Shown: positions 17,081 through 25,416 of the stretch, in pieces
Layout of the letters: every line of letters begins with the position of its first letter
Position numbering within the stretch: the stretch's first letter is position 1
Assembly (NCBI RefSeq): GCF_000299915.1
Contig: NZ_AMRI01000004.1
Span: 1 to 64,000, forward strand
Source: Gallaecimonas xiamenensis 3-C-1
GTDB taxonomy: Bacteria > Pseudomonadota > Gammaproteobacteria > Enterobacterales > Gallaecimonadaceae
Direction of reading: 5' to 3'
DNA: 64,000 bases
Notes under the pieces: model-generated
Database searches by the model: none
The model's input: the letters and a program-made list of their open reading frames with translations, nothing else
What the model was told of the DNA's origin: nothing
Translations under genes and position numbers: made by a program

Positions 17081-17446
17081 ATGTGGAAATGGATGTCGAT
17101 GGCGGCAAGCCTGGTGGCCCTGGCTTACTCGGGGCTGTGGCTGGCGCTGATGCTAAGCCTTGAGGGCCTTGTCCCTGGGCTGGCCCTAAGGGTTACCCAG
17201 CCTGTCTGGTACTGGGCTTATGTGCTGGCAGCGGCCTTGGCCCTGGCTGCGGCTTTTGGGCTCTTGGTGGCCAGTTTGGGCCGGTCCAAGGGCCGGGCAT
17301 TGCCATTGGCCTGCGCCTGTTATCTCACCTGCTACTTTGGCTTTGCCCTCTCAACCTTTGCCGCGCCGGCCAGTACCCCTTTGTTGCTGGTCGTCATCGC
17401 AGCGCCCCTGCTGGCCGCCGCCAGGCCTTTTAAAACCCAAGGATAA
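17081..17446 (+). CDS. Small hypothetical membrane protein
   Basis: A 121-residue protein made of four hydrophobic segments (about residues 5-28, 43-66, 72-92 and 97-113), with a basic loop GRSKGRA between the second and third. No family is recognised. AAAGGACG precedes the ATG. The next gene starts five bases after the stop, so it is probably co-transcribed with the MreB-like protein. Confidence 0.65.
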   Translation: MWKWMSMAASLVALAYSGLWLALMLSLEGLVPGLALRVTQPVWYWAYVLAAALALAAAFGLLVASLGRSKGRALPLACACYLTCYFGFALSTFAAPASTPLLLVVIAAPLLAAARPFKTQG

Positions 17447-17451
17447 CGACC

Positions 17452-18006
17452 ATGGCAAACTCCCTTTTTTCACGGCGCCGGCCCCTTTACTACGTCCAGA
17501 TCTGGGAGACGCGGCTAAAAGTTGTCGACGTCTTTGCTGGTACCCTTTTTGACGAAGTGCCCGATGTGGCCATCAGTACCGATGCCAAGGGCCAAAAAAC
17601 GGTGGTGGCCATAGGGGCAGCGGCCAAGGCCGGCCCCGGTGTCACCCTTGCCAACCCCTTTAGCCACCCAAGAACGGTGCTGAACGATTTTTTTCTGGCC
17701 CAGGCCCTGCTGCGCCGCAGCTTTGCCCTTGTCAAAGGTGCCCGCTTTGCCCCGGCCCCCAGGGTGGTGGTGCAGGCCATGGAGAAAAACCAGGGCGGCT
17801 TGAGTGCCATCGAGGTCCGCGCCTTTGAAGAGTTGCTGCTGGGACTGGGGGCCAAGGTGGTGGCCGTCCACCAGGGGCAGGTATTGTCCATGGGCGAGCT
17901 GGCCGCCGGGCCATTTTGGCAAGGGGCCAAGGCCAGTTCGGCCAAGCAGAGCTTGCTGACCCTTGCCATAGTGCTGGGGGCACTGGCCCTGGCCTTTATC
18001 AAATAG
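17452..18006 (+). CDS. Short MreB/actin-fold-like protein with C-terminal membrane anchor
   Basis: A 184-residue protein that looks like subdomain I of a bacterial actin. The N-terminal strands (VQIWETRLKVVDVFAGTLF) are followed by VPDVAIST, then KTVVAIGAAAKAG, ANPFSHPRTVLNDF, and PRVVVQAMEKNQGGLSAIEVRAFEELLLGLGAKVVAV. In MreB these correspond to the P1 strand, AVGxxAK, the IRPMKDGVIADF segment and the strand/helix before the EEPMAAAIG loop. It stops there, so subdomain II, the second phosphate loop and the adenosine motif are absent. A single hydrophobic helix ends the chain (LLTLAIVLGALALAFIK). It cannot be a normal filament-forming ATPase; a membrane-bound partner of MreB is one idea. Confidence 0.7.
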   Translation: MANSLFSRRRPLYYVQIWETRLKVVDVFAGTLFDEVPDVAISTDAKGQKTVVAIGAAAKAGPGVTLANPFSHPRTVLNDFFLAQALLRRSFALVKGARFAPAPRVVVQAMEKNQGGLSAIEVRAFEELLLGLGAKVVAVHQGQVLSMGELAAGPFWQGAKASSAKQSLLTLAIVLGALALAFIK

Positions 18007-18067
18007 CCCAGCACCACAGCCGCGCCGCTGTCAGGGGTGCGGCCCTTAAACAACCTAAAGGATGACC

Positions 18068-19381
18068 ATGAGCAGTACTGATGAGAGCCAGAAGGAATGG
18101 CGTGAAAAGACCCTGGCCTATACCCAGGCGGTAAACGACTTTGTCGCCAAAGGTATGAGCGACGGTTGGGACAATATCGGCCCCGAGCCCGAAGACAACG
18201 GCCGCGAACCACTGGTGCCGGCCTTGCTGGCGGCCATTACCCAGGCCAACAAGGACGGTAGCCTGGCGCAGTTGCGCCAGCAGTGGCCGCTGGCCTATAG
18301 CCCCCTGTTGCCGCTCCTTAAGGAAAAGGGCCAGAGCATTCCCTGCCTTTGCCTGCTGGACGACGGCCGGGTGGTGGCCCGTATCGGCAACACTTACGGG
18401 CCTGGCCAGGTGGTGGAAATCGCCGGTACCGAGGTCAAGGTGGTGGAAGACGAGTCCTTTTTCGGGCGCAGCCCCGACCGGCGTTATTTTGCTTACTGCC
18501 GGGAAGGGGGCGTGGCCATCACCTTGGGCTGGCGCGGTGAACAGGTGGCGTTTTGCCCTTACCCCAGCGGCCGCGAAGGCCTGCCCGAGGATTTTGGCCA
18601 ACTGGCAGTAGAAGCCCCCACCGCCACCCAACTGGTGCCCTTTCCCGACGGGCGCCGGGTGCTGTTTGTCTCCCCCGGCGGTATCTTTGTACTGAGCGCC
18701 AGCGAGGCGGTGCGCTTGTTGCCCACCCAGGAAGCCGTTATCGAGCACTTTACCTGGCTCAGGGAGGAATACCCCGAGGACGAGCTGAGCCTGGACTTGG
18801 CCATGGAGCACGGCGCTGTCTCGGCGGACGGCAAATGGATAGCGGTAGGGGCCCAGGACAGCAGCCACCTTATCTTTGACGACAAGCTGCAGCTGGCGGC
18901 AGATATCGGCAACCAGATGGACTATCCCCACTGGGCCCTGTTCAGCCAGGACAGCAGCCTGGCAGCTTTCAACGCCTGCCATTTCTATAACGGCGTGACC
19001 ATAGGGGTTCCCACGGCGCTACTGCCGGGGCTGAAAACCGAGCCCTACGAGGACAACCCAAAGACCCCCTTTTTGGAAGAGATGTCCAGGGTCTATGCCG
19101 GCTGCCACAGGGGCCATGAATTTATCATCGGCGATGCCTACGGCTACTTGCGGGCCTTTGGCAACGACGGCACGCCCCACTGGCAGCACTTTATCGGCTC
19201 GTCCATCGGCGATATGGATGTGTCCAGTGACGGCCGCACCCTGGTCTGCTCTACCTATGCCGGTTTTATCTCCATCATCCAGTTGGACCAGGGCCGAGCG
19301 CCTTATGAAATAGGTACAGGTAACCACAGCGAGGTTCGCCGCTGGCTGTTTTGGCAAGGCCAGGCGCCCTTGGCCTGGTAA
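18068..19381 (+). CDS. Hypothetical beta-propeller-like protein
   Basis: A 437-residue soluble protein. After an N-terminal helical part (about residues 1-95) the chain is a series of short strand-rich units such as LCLLDDGRVVARIG, RSPDRRYFAYCREG, AVSADGKWIAVGAQD, ALFSQDSSLAAFNACH and DVSSDGRTLVCSTYAG. These have the S-x-D-G-x-x-[IVL]-[AV] pattern of WD40/PQQ-like propeller blades. No catalytic motif is seen; such proteins often bind other proteins. The ATG at 18068 is favoured by AAAGGA at good spacing; an ATG two codons earlier overlaps that site. There is no signal peptide. Confidence 0.7.
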   Translation: MSSTDESQKEWREKTLAYTQAVNDFVAKGMSDGWDNIGPEPEDNGREPLVPALLAAITQANKDGSLAQLRQQWPLAYSPLLPLLKEKGQSIPCLCLLDDGRVVARIGNTYGPGQVVEIAGTEVKVVEDESFFGRSPDRRYFAYCREGGVAITLGWRGEQVAFCPYPSGREGLPEDFGQLAVEAPTATQLVPFPDGRRVLFVSPGGIFVLSASEAVRLLPTQEAVIEHFTWLREEYPEDELSLDLAMEHGAVSADGKWIAVGAQDSSHLIFDDKLQLAADIGNQMDYPHWALFSQDSSLAAFNACHFYNGVTIGVPTALLPGLKTEPYEDNPKTPFLEEMSRVYAGCHRGHEFIIGDAYGYLRAFGNDGTPHWQHFIGSSIGDMDVSSDGRTLVCSTYAGFISIIQLDQGRAPYEIGTGNHSEVRRWLFWQGQAPLAW

Positions 19382-19391
19382 GGAGCAGAGC

Positions 19392-19607
19392 CTGTCCAAA
19401 GAAAAAATCAGCCAAGACGGGGAGCGCGACCGCTGCCCCGTCCATGGCCGCCAGCGGCGCATGTCTTTGAGTGAGGTTGGGGAGATCAGGCGGGCCATCG
19501 ATATCGCCAACAGCCAGGCACGGCGCCGGGGCAAACAGCCCCTGGATCCTGTGGTAACCCGCTTTAGCTGCACCTGCCATTGCTTTAGCGTCAATGTTGA
19601 AAAATAG
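19392..19607 (+). CDS. Small Cys-rich hypothetical protein, probable CTG start
   Basis: A 71-codon frame not beginning with ATG, GTG or TTG: CTG at 19392 lies eight bases after AAGGAG (19380-19385), an ideal ribosome site. The frame is otherwise open. It encodes a basic, helical segment (MSLSEVGEIRRAIDIANSQA) and ends with SCTCHCFSVNVEK, a C-x-C-x-C cluster, plus an N-terminal Cys in CPVHGRQ, which could bind a metal. If ATG is required, a 49-codon form begins at 19458. No family is recognised. Codon use is similar to neighbours. Existence as a real protein is likely but unproven. Confidence 0.45.
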   Translation: MSKEKISQDGERDRCPVHGRQRRMSLSEVGEIRRAIDIANSQARRRGKQPLDPVVTRFSCTCHCFSVNVEK

Positions 19608-19647
19608 CGGTGCCAGGCCCTGAGCCTTGCCCCTCTTGGAGACCCCT

Positions 19648-20079
19648 ATGCAACTAGTGCCTGCCAAGGACGAAGACCATGGCCCCATGCTGGCCCTGTG
19701 GGAGCGCTCGGTTCGCGCCACCCATGATTTCTTGACCGAAGAAGACATCGCGTTCTTCCTGCCCCTTATCCTGACCCAGGGCTTTGCGTCTGTGACCCTC
19801 TATTGCGCCAAGGACCAGGGCGGCCGCCTACTGGGCTTTGTGGGGGTGGCAGGGGACAAGGTGGAGATGCTCTTTGTGGATGACGGCCTGATGGGCCTTG
19901 GGGTAGGTAAGGCGCTGATGGCCCTGGCCACCAGCCAACTGGGGGCCAGCCGGGTGGATGTGAACGAGCAAAACCCCCAGGCCCTGGGCTTTTACCTGCA
20001 CCTGGGCTTTAAGGTGGTGGCCCGCTCACCCCTGGACAGCATGGGCAAGGCCTTTCCCATTTTGCACCTGGCCCTTTAA
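19648..20079 (+). CDS. GNAT-family N-acetyltransferase (YjaB-like)
   Basis: A 143-residue GNAT protein. The N-terminal LWERSVRATHDFLTEEDI is the usual opening of the YjaB/YiiD-like subgroup. Then come LLGFVGVAGDKVEMLFVDDG, the acetyl-CoA loop MGLGVGKALM, and NPQALGFYLHLGF (motif B). I chose ATG 19648, with TTGGAG about eight bases before. The acceptor is unknown. A terminator follows. Confidence 0.85.
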   Translation: MQLVPAKDEDHGPMLALWERSVRATHDFLTEEDIAFFLPLILTQGFASVTLYCAKDQGGRLLGFVGVAGDKVEMLFVDDGLMGLGVGKALMALATSQLGASRVDVNEQNPQALGFYLHLGFKVVARSPLDSMGKAFPILHLAL

Positions 20080-20081
20080 TT

Positions 20082-20108
20082 AAAAACGCCGCTATCGCGG
20101 CGTTTTTT
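20082..20108. terminator. Bidirectional intrinsic terminator
   Basis: AAAAACGCCGC-TATC-GCGGCGTTTTTT lies between the convergent GNAT and M61 peptidase genes. Confidence 0.85.
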
Positions 20109-21868
20109 CAGGCTTCCAGCCAGCCTTTTAGCAAGCTAGGGTCGCTGATGGTCAGCACTGCGGTGTCCAGCGGCGCCGGGGCCGGGGTCAGCTCGAAGGT
20201 CATCAGTTCGTCGCGGCGAAAGGCGTGCACTTCCACCTGGCGCTGGCCTATGGCGGCCAACTGCCGGGCCAGCAGGCTTTGGCGGGCGCGCAGGCCGTCG
20301 ATGGCAACAATAAGGTCGCCGGCGGCCAAGCCAGCCGCGTCGGCGGCGCCGCCGTGCAAGACCTGGCTTAACTTGATGCCGCCGTCGGCCTCTAGGCTTT
20401 TGGCCCCCAGGGTCAGGCGCTCGGGCCTTGGCTTGTGGGGGCGGCCGCCATTGTCGCTGTCGTCGGCGGCGGCCTTGAAGGTCAACTCTACCCCCAGGGC
20501 CGCCAGCAGTTTCTGGGCGGGCAGATCCTCGGTGCTGTGCAGGGCCTGGTTGAAAAAGGCGTCCAGGGGTTCACCCAGCAGGGACTCGGCAATGCGCTGG
20601 TGGCTGTCATCGGCGGTGCCGGTGGCGGTTTGGCCGTAGGCTTCCCAGAGGTGGGCCATGACATCGTCCAGGCTCAGGCTGTGTTCGGAGCGCAGCCGCA
20701 GGGTCAGATCCAGGCACAGGGCCATCACCGCGCCCTTGGTGTAATAGCTGACGATGGCATTGGGGGCGTTTTCGTCCTGCTGGTAGAACTTGGTCCAGGC
20801 GTCAAAGCTCGAGTCGGCCAGGCTTTGTACCAGGCGCCCGGGGCTGCGGGCCACCCGGGTCAGGGTGGTGGCCAGGCGGTCGAGGTAGGCGCCGGCGTCG
20901 ATAAGGCCGGCCCGGTGCAGCATCAGGTCGTCGTAATAGGAGGTAATGCCCTCATAGGCCCACAGCTGGATGCTGTGGCTTTCCTTGTCCAGTTGGTAGG
21001 GCAGGAAGGCCTGGGGCTTGATGCGCTTGACGTTCCAGTTGTGGAAGTACTCATGGGAGCACAGCGCCAGAAAATCCAAGTACTCGGCGCCGTTTAGCAG
21101 GTAGCGGGGCACCATCAGCGCCGTGGAGTTGCGGTGTTCCAGGCCGCCGTAGCTGTCGGCGGTGACCATGGTCAGGAACCAGTACTCTGCAAAGGGGTGG
21201 GGCGTGCCGAAGAAATTGAGCTGGGTCTCGCAGATGGCGGCCAGATCCCGCTTGAGCTTTTCCTTGTCGCCATAATGATGGCCGGTCAGCACCAGGTGAT
21301 GAGGAATGCCGCAAGCCTCGAAGCTCAGCACCTCAAAGTCGCCCATTTCCACCGGGTGGTCGATAAGGGCGTCGTAGTCGCAGGCGCTGAACAGGCCAAA
21401 GCCCCAGGGCTCGCCGCTGATGCGGCTAAGGCCGGTGGCCAGCTGCCAATGGGGGGCTTCCAATGGCGCCTGGATAGCCACCGACACCGCTTCCCCTTCC
21501 TGGCCCGCTACCGCCAGGAATACCGAGGTGCCGTTGAAAAAGCCGTGGGTCTCATCCAGGTGGGCGCCCCTTACCGACAGATCCCAGGCGTAGATCTGAT
21601 AGCGCACCCGTACCGGCCCTTCACAAGGGGCCAGCTGCCAGCGGGCCTTGCCCAGCTTTTGGATGGCCACCGGGTTGTCATCCTCGTCGCTGGCCTCCAG
21701 CCATTGCAGGTGCTTGGCAAAGTCGCGAATAAGGTAGGAGCCGGGGATCCAGGCCGGCAGCCACAGCTGCTGGCCGGCGGCGTCCGGCTCTTCTATGGTG
21801 AGGGTCACGTCGAACAGGTGGCGGCCCAGCTCGGCGGGCTTGATGTCATAATGGATGGCAGCGATCAT
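20108..21868 (-). CDS. M61 family metallopeptidase with PDZ domain
   Basis: A 586-residue protein of the M61 (glycyl aminopeptidase-like) family. An N-terminal beta domain carries LPAWIPGSYLIRDFAKH (residues 37-53). The zinc site is His272-Glu273-x2-His276 (SHEYFHNWNVKRIKP), with Glu306 (LWAYEGITSYYDD) as the third ligand; YGGLEHRNST precedes it. A PDZ domain fills about 485-560 (HGGAADAAGLAAGDLIVAID). There is no signal peptide, so it should be cytoplasmic, where related enzymes trim peptides with N-terminal Gly or Ala. It is divergent from hinT. Confidence 0.9.
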   Translation of the reverse strand: MIAAIHYDIKPAELGRHLFDVTLTIEEPDAAGQQLWLPAWIPGSYLIRDFAKHLQWLEASDEDDNPVAIQKLGKARWQLAPCEGPVRVRYQIYAWDLSVRGAHLDETHGFFNGTSVFLAVAGQEGEAVSVAIQAPLEAPHWQLATGLSRISGEPWGFGLFSACDYDALIDHPVEMGDFEVLSFEACGIPHHLVLTGHHYGDKEKLKRDLAAICETQLNFFGTPHPFAEYWFLTMVTADSYGGLEHRNSTALMVPRYLLNGAEYLDFLALCSHEYFHNWNVKRIKPQAFLPYQLDKESHSIQLWAYEGITSYYDDLMLHRAGLIDAGAYLDRLATTLTRVARSPGRLVQSLADSSFDAWTKFYQQDENAPNAIVSYYTKGAVMALCLDLTLRLRSEHSLSLDDVMAHLWEAYGQTATGTADDSHQRIAESLLGEPLDAFFNQALHSTEDLPAQKLLAALGVELTFKAAADDSDNGGRPHKPRPERLTLGAKSLEADGGIKLSQVLHGGAADAAGLAAGDLIVAIDGLRARQSLLARQLAAIGQRQVEVHAFRRDELMTFELTPAPAPLDTAVLTISDPSLLKGWLEA

Positions 21869-21936
21869 CGGCTTGCAGCGTCAAGGGTTTAGCTGCAGTC
21901 TAGCATGGACTTTGAGGCCGCTATAAGGAGCCCCAC

Positions 21937-22287
21937 ATGAGCGAAGAAACCATTTTTTCCAAGATCATCCGCCGCGAGATCCCCGCCGACATCCTCTACC
22001 AGGACGACCTGGTTACCGCCTTTCGGGACATCAACCCCAAGGCGCCCCTGCACCTGTTGATAGTGCCCAATATCCTGATTGCTACCGCCGACGATATCAC
22101 CGAAGCCCACGAACCCTACCTGGGGCGGATGATGACGGTGGCGGCCAAGCTGGCCAGGGACGCCGGGGTGGCCGAAGACGGCTACCGCCTGCTGATGAAC
22201 TGCCGTGACCACGGTGGCCAGGAGGTCTATCACATCCACCTGCACCTGTTGGGGGGCAAGCCCCTGGGGCCGATGCTGGCCCGCTAA
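21937..22287 (+). CDS. hinT: HIT family purine nucleoside phosphoramidase HinT
   Basis: A 116-residue HIT protein with the histidine triad His99-Ile-His101-Leu-His103-Leu-Leu and the N-terminal [20 protein letters not shown] signature of HinT. It hydrolyses adenosine 5'-phosphoramidates and aminoacyl-adenylates in the cytoplasm. ATAAGGAG precedes the ATG. Length matches E. coli HinT (119). It ends about 95 bases before the TPP riboswitch. Confidence 0.95.
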   Translation: MSEETIFSKIIRREIPADILYQDDLVTAFRDINPKAPLHLLIVPNILIATADDITEAHEPYLGRMMTVAAKLARDAGVAEDGYRLLMNCRDHGGQEVYHIHLHLLGGKPLGPMLAR

Positions 22288-22380
22288 GGGGGCAGGGGGC
22301 TTGTACGACCAGGCCCCCGGCGGCCACAACGGGGCTGACAAGGCGTGACAGCCCCGTTACAATCACCGCGATTTTTCACC

Positions 22381-22462
22381 AGGGGGAGGCCTCTTAGGCC
22401 TGAGATGTCGGTGTACCGACAGACCCTTTGAACCTGATCCGGCTCGTACCGGCGTAGGGATG
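22381..22462 (+). promoter_or_regulatory. TPP (thiamine pyrophosphate) riboswitch
   Basis: The conserved THI-box blocks are present in order: GGGGAGGCC, CTGAGA, ACCCTTTGAACCTGATC, and the closing ACCGGCGTAGGGA. Between them a short helix (GTCGGTGTACCGAC) forms the variable arm. It lies in the leader of the receptor/YkoF/PnuT/kinase operon and marks these genes as thiamine-related. Confidence 0.96.
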
Positions 22463-22490
22463 GTGCTCTGCCATAACTGCCGCACGCCCC

Positions 22491-22511
22491 GGATCTCTTA
22501 TAAAGAGGTCC
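22491..22511 (+). promoter_or_regulatory. Shine-Dalgarno-sequestering hairpin of the TPP riboswitch
   Basis: GGATCTCTT (22491-22499) pairs with AAGAGGTCC (22503-22511) around an ATA loop; one T-G pair, otherwise perfect. The 3' arm contains the ribosome site AAGAGG, five bases before the ATG at 22514. No T-run follows, so the switch probably works on translation rather than termination. Confidence 0.65.
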
Positions 22512-22513
22512 AG

Positions 22514-24562
22514 ATGTTCAAAAAATCCCTTCTCGCACTTGCCTTGGCCAGCCCGGCCGCCTTGGCGGACGACGCCATAGAACGCATTGAAGTCACAGGC
22601 GATTTTCGCGCCCAGGCGCTGCAGGAACTGACCGATTCGGTGTCGGTGCTGTCCGCCGACACCCTGGAGCGGCGCCACACCCAGGCCCTGGACGAGGCCC
22701 TGAACCTGGTGCCCAACGTCAACTTTTCCAGCGGCGCCAGCCGTGGCCGCTTTATCCAGATCCGTGGCATAGGGGAGCGCAGCCAGTTTGTGGACCCGGT
22801 CAACCCCTCGGTGGGGCTGCTGGTGGACGGCTTTGACTTTTCCGGCCTGGGCCTGGCCGGCCTTATCAGCGACATCGACCAGGTCGAAGTGTTCCGTGGC
22901 CCTCAGGGCACCCGCTTTGGCGCCAACGCCCTGGCCGGCCTGGTCAATATCCGCACCCAGGACCCAAGCCAGGACACCCAGGGCTATGGCCGCCTGACCC
23001 TGGCCAACCACGACAGCCAGCGCCTGGAAGGGGCCCTGGGTGGCAGCCTGGGGGGCGCCTGGTCGGCGCGCCTGTCCGGCTCCACCTATGACAGTGACGG
23101 CGACAACCACAACGCCCTGCTGGGCAAGGCCAGCAATGATCGCAGCGAAGACACCGCCCGCCTCAAGCTGCGTTACCAGCAAGGGGATTGGCAGTGGGAT
23201 CTCATCGGCCTGTACCTGGACGTGGACAACGGCTACGACGCCTTTAGCTTTGACAATGGCCGCACCACCCTGTCTGACAACCCCGGCCGCGACAAGCAGC
23301 GCAGCCGTGGCCTGGGCTCACGCCTGAGCTACGGCGGCTGGGACAAGGCCCGCATCGTGCTCGACTCCACCAGCAGCCACAGCGACCTTGGCTACAGCTT
23401 CGACGAGGATTGGTCCAACCCCGGCTATTGCGCCAGCCGCGACTGCCCCTACGGCGATTACGCCAGCATTGACGCCTACCGGCGCGAGCGGGACACCCAG
23501 ATGGTGGATCTGCGCCTGGTGTCCAGCCCTGCCGGCCGCCTGGGCCAGGCCGACTGGGTACTGGGCCTGTACGGGCGCTTCCAGGACGAGTCCTTGGTGC
23601 GCGACTACACCTATGGCGGCATGAACAGCGATATCGACAGCGACAACAAGGCCCTGTACGGTCAGCTGTCTTTGCCCCTCGATGCCCGCTGGCGCCTGGA
23701 AGGGGGCCTGCGCCTGGAGCGCTGGCAAGCCGACTACAGCGACTCCTACCCCCAGGTGTTGTCCAGCAGCGAAACCCTGTGGGGCGCCAACCTGGATCTG
23801 TCCTACAGCCTGGACGGCAGCCTTTACTACCTGGGCCTGTCCCGGGGTTACAAGCCAGGCGGCTTTAACACCGAAGGCAGCGTTGCCGAGCAATACCGCC
23901 ACTTTGACACCGAAACGGCCCTGAACCTGGAGCTGGGGGCCAAGTGGTGGCTGCAAAACGACCTGTCCCTGGCGCTGAGCCTGTTCCATATGTGGCGCGA
24001 CGACATGCAGGTGAAGACCTACCAGACCGTCACCCGTGACGACGGCTCCACCGAGTTCGTCAACTACCTGGACAACGCCGCCTCCGGCCGCAACTACGGC
24101 CTGGAACTGGAAGCGGCCTGGCAGGCCACCGACAGCCTGCGCCTGTCCGGCAGCCTGGGGCTGCTCAATACCCGTTATGAAGACTTCGTCAACGCCGAAG
24201 GCCAGGCCCTGGACGGCCGCGACCAGGCCCAGGCCCCCCGCTGGCAATACCACCTGGCCGCCGACTGGCAACTGGCGGACAGCTGGCTGCTGACCCTAGA
24301 GAGCGAAGGCAAAGACGCCTTCTACTTCTCCGACACCCACAACGAGCAGTCCTGGGCCTTTGCCCTTTGGCATGCCAACCTGGCCTGGCAGCACCAGAAC
24401 TGGGAGCTGAGCCTGTTTGGCCGCAACCTGTTCGACCGGCGCTACGCCACCCGTGGTTTTGGCGGCTTCGGCAACGACCCGGCAGACGGCTACGGCGAAC
24501 ATCCCTATTATCAACTGGGTGACGGCCGCATGGTCGGCGCCAGTGCCAGCTACCGTTTCTAA
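22514..24562 (+). CDS. TonB-dependent receptor, predicted thiamine uptake
   Basis: A 682-residue outer-membrane receptor. Signal peptide at residues 1-17 (MFKKSLLALALASPAALA). The plug follows with RIEVTGDF (TonB box region), LNLVPNVNFSSGASRGRFIQ, and VEVFRGPQGTRFGANALAG. The barrel runs to the C-terminal aromatic (ASYRF). TPP-riboswitch-controlled receptors of this kind are known from comparative genomics in Gammaproteobacteria as thiamine transporters. Substrate (thiamine or a derivative) is inferred from the riboswitch and the downstream genes. It is the first gene of a four-gene operon; the gap to the next is nine bases. Confidence 0.88.
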   Translation: MFKKSLLALALASPAALADDAIERIEVTGDFRAQALQELTDSVSVLSADTLERRHTQALDEALNLVPNVNFSSGASRGRFIQIRGIGERSQFVDPVNPSVGLLVDGFDFSGLGLAGLISDIDQVEVFRGPQGTRFGANALAGLVNIRTQDPSQDTQGYGRLTLANHDSQRLEGALGGSLGGAWSARLSGSTYDSDGDNHNALLGKASNDRSEDTARLKLRYQQGDWQWDLIGLYLDVDNGYDAFSFDNGRTTLSDNPGRDKQRSRGLGSRLSYGGWDKARIVLDSTSSHSDLGYSFDEDWSNPGYCASRDCPYGDYASIDAYRRERDTQMVDLRLVSSPAGRLGQADWVLGLYGRFQDESLVRDYTYGGMNSDIDSDNKALYGQLSLPLDARWRLEGGLRLERWQADYSDSYPQVLSSSETLWGANLDLSYSLDGSLYYLGLSRGYKPGGFNTEGSVAEQYRHFDTETALNLELGAKWWLQNDLSLALSLFHMWRDDMQVKTYQTVTRDDGSTEFVNYLDNAASGRNYGLELEAAWQATDSLRLSGSLGLLNTRYEDFVNAEGQALDGRDQAQAPRWQYHLAADWQLADSWLLTLESEGKDAFYFSDTHNEQSWAFALWHANLAWQHQNWELSLFGRNLFDRRYATRGFGGFGNDPADGYGEHPYYQLGDGRMVGASASYRF

Positions 24563-24571
24563 GGAACCAAG

Positions 24572-24817
24572 ATGAACCTTTCGGTCGAGATCTCCATGTA
24601 CCCCCTGGCGGATGACTACATTCCGCCTATCCAGGCTTTTATCGACGAGCTGAACCGCCACCCGAACCTCAAGGTGATCACCAACACCATGAGTACCCAG
24701 GTGTTCGGCCCCTACGATGAGGTGCTCAAGGTGGTGGGCGAGGCCATGAAGGCCCAGCACGCCAAGGGCAAGGCCAGTTTCGTGTGCAAGTTCCTGGGTG
24801 GGGACCTGCGCCCGTGA
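24572..24817 (+). CDS. YkoF/MTH1187-like thiamine-binding protein
   Basis: An 81-residue single-domain protein of the MTH1187/YkoF superfamily: MNLSVEISMYPLADDYIPPI, then FIDELNRHPNLKVITNTMST, QVFGPYDEVLKVV, and the C-terminal KASFVCKFLGGDL. These ferredoxin-like folds bind thiamine or hydroxymethylpyrimidine in YkoF. It probably buffers or hands over thiamine in the cytoplasm; no signal peptide. Its stop overlaps the GTG of the PnuT gene (GTGA), so the two are translationally coupled. Confidence 0.85.
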   Translation: MNLSVEISMYPLADDYIPPIQAFIDELNRHPNLKVITNTMSTQVFGPYDEVLKVVGEAMKAQHAKGKASFVCKFLGGDLRP

Positions 24818-25416
24818 CCGGCTTTGTCCAGGAGGTGGCCGCCCAGCTGGCGGCCACCTCCCCCCTGGAAGGGTTGGCGGTGACGCTGGCGGTCGCCTAT
24901 TTGCTGCTGGCCATGCGCCAAAGCCAGTGGTGCTGGCCGGCGGCCCTGGTCAGTACCCTGATTTACGTGGTGCTCTTCTACGACGTTGCCCTGCTCAGCG
25001 AGTCGGTGCTGAACCTCTATTACATGGCCATGGCCCTCTATGGCTGGTGGAGCTGGCGAAGGGGCAGGGCAGGGGGCCGCTTGCCGGTCAATTCCCGGCC
25101 CCTGGCCTGGCATCTTAGGGTCATTGCCCTTGGCGCCGCTGTGTCCCTGGCCTGGGGCCACCTGATGGCCACCCAGACCCAGGCCGCCTTTCCCTACCTA
25201 GACGCCGCCACCAGCTGCTTTGCGGTGATCACCACCTGGATGGTGACCCGCAAGGTGCTGGAGAACTGGCTCTATTGGATTGCCATAGACGCGGCCAGTA
25301 TCTGGCTGTACCTGCAAAAAGACTTGGCCATGACGGCGCTGCTGTTCGTGGCTTATGTGCTGATGGCGGTAGGTGGTTATTGGAGCTGGCGCCGTGACGC
25401 TGCCACCCCTGCCTGA
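24814..25416 (+). CDS. pnuT: PnuT/PnuC-family vitamin permease (predicted thiamine)
   Basis: A 200-residue inner-membrane protein with about seven hydrophobic helices. The family motif W-x-x-W appears as YGWWSWRRG (near residue 83) and GYWSWRR at the end, together with LYYMAMALYG and NWLYWIAIDAASIWLYL. PnuC proteins carry nicotinamide riboside by facilitated diffusion; TPP-regulated members (PnuT) carry thiamine. The start is GTG 24814, overlapping the upstream gene. The kinase that follows would trap the vitamin by phosphorylation. Confidence 0.88.
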   Translation: MTGFVQEVAAQLAATSPLEGLAVTLAVAYLLLAMRQSQWCWPAALVSTLIYVVLFYDVALLSESVLNLYYMAMALYGWWSWRRGRAGGRLPVNSRPLAWHLRVIALGAAVSLAWGHLMATQTQAAFPYLDAATSCFAVITTWMVTRKVLENWLYWIAIDAASIWLYLQKDLAMTALLFVAYVLMAVGGYWSWRRDAATPA

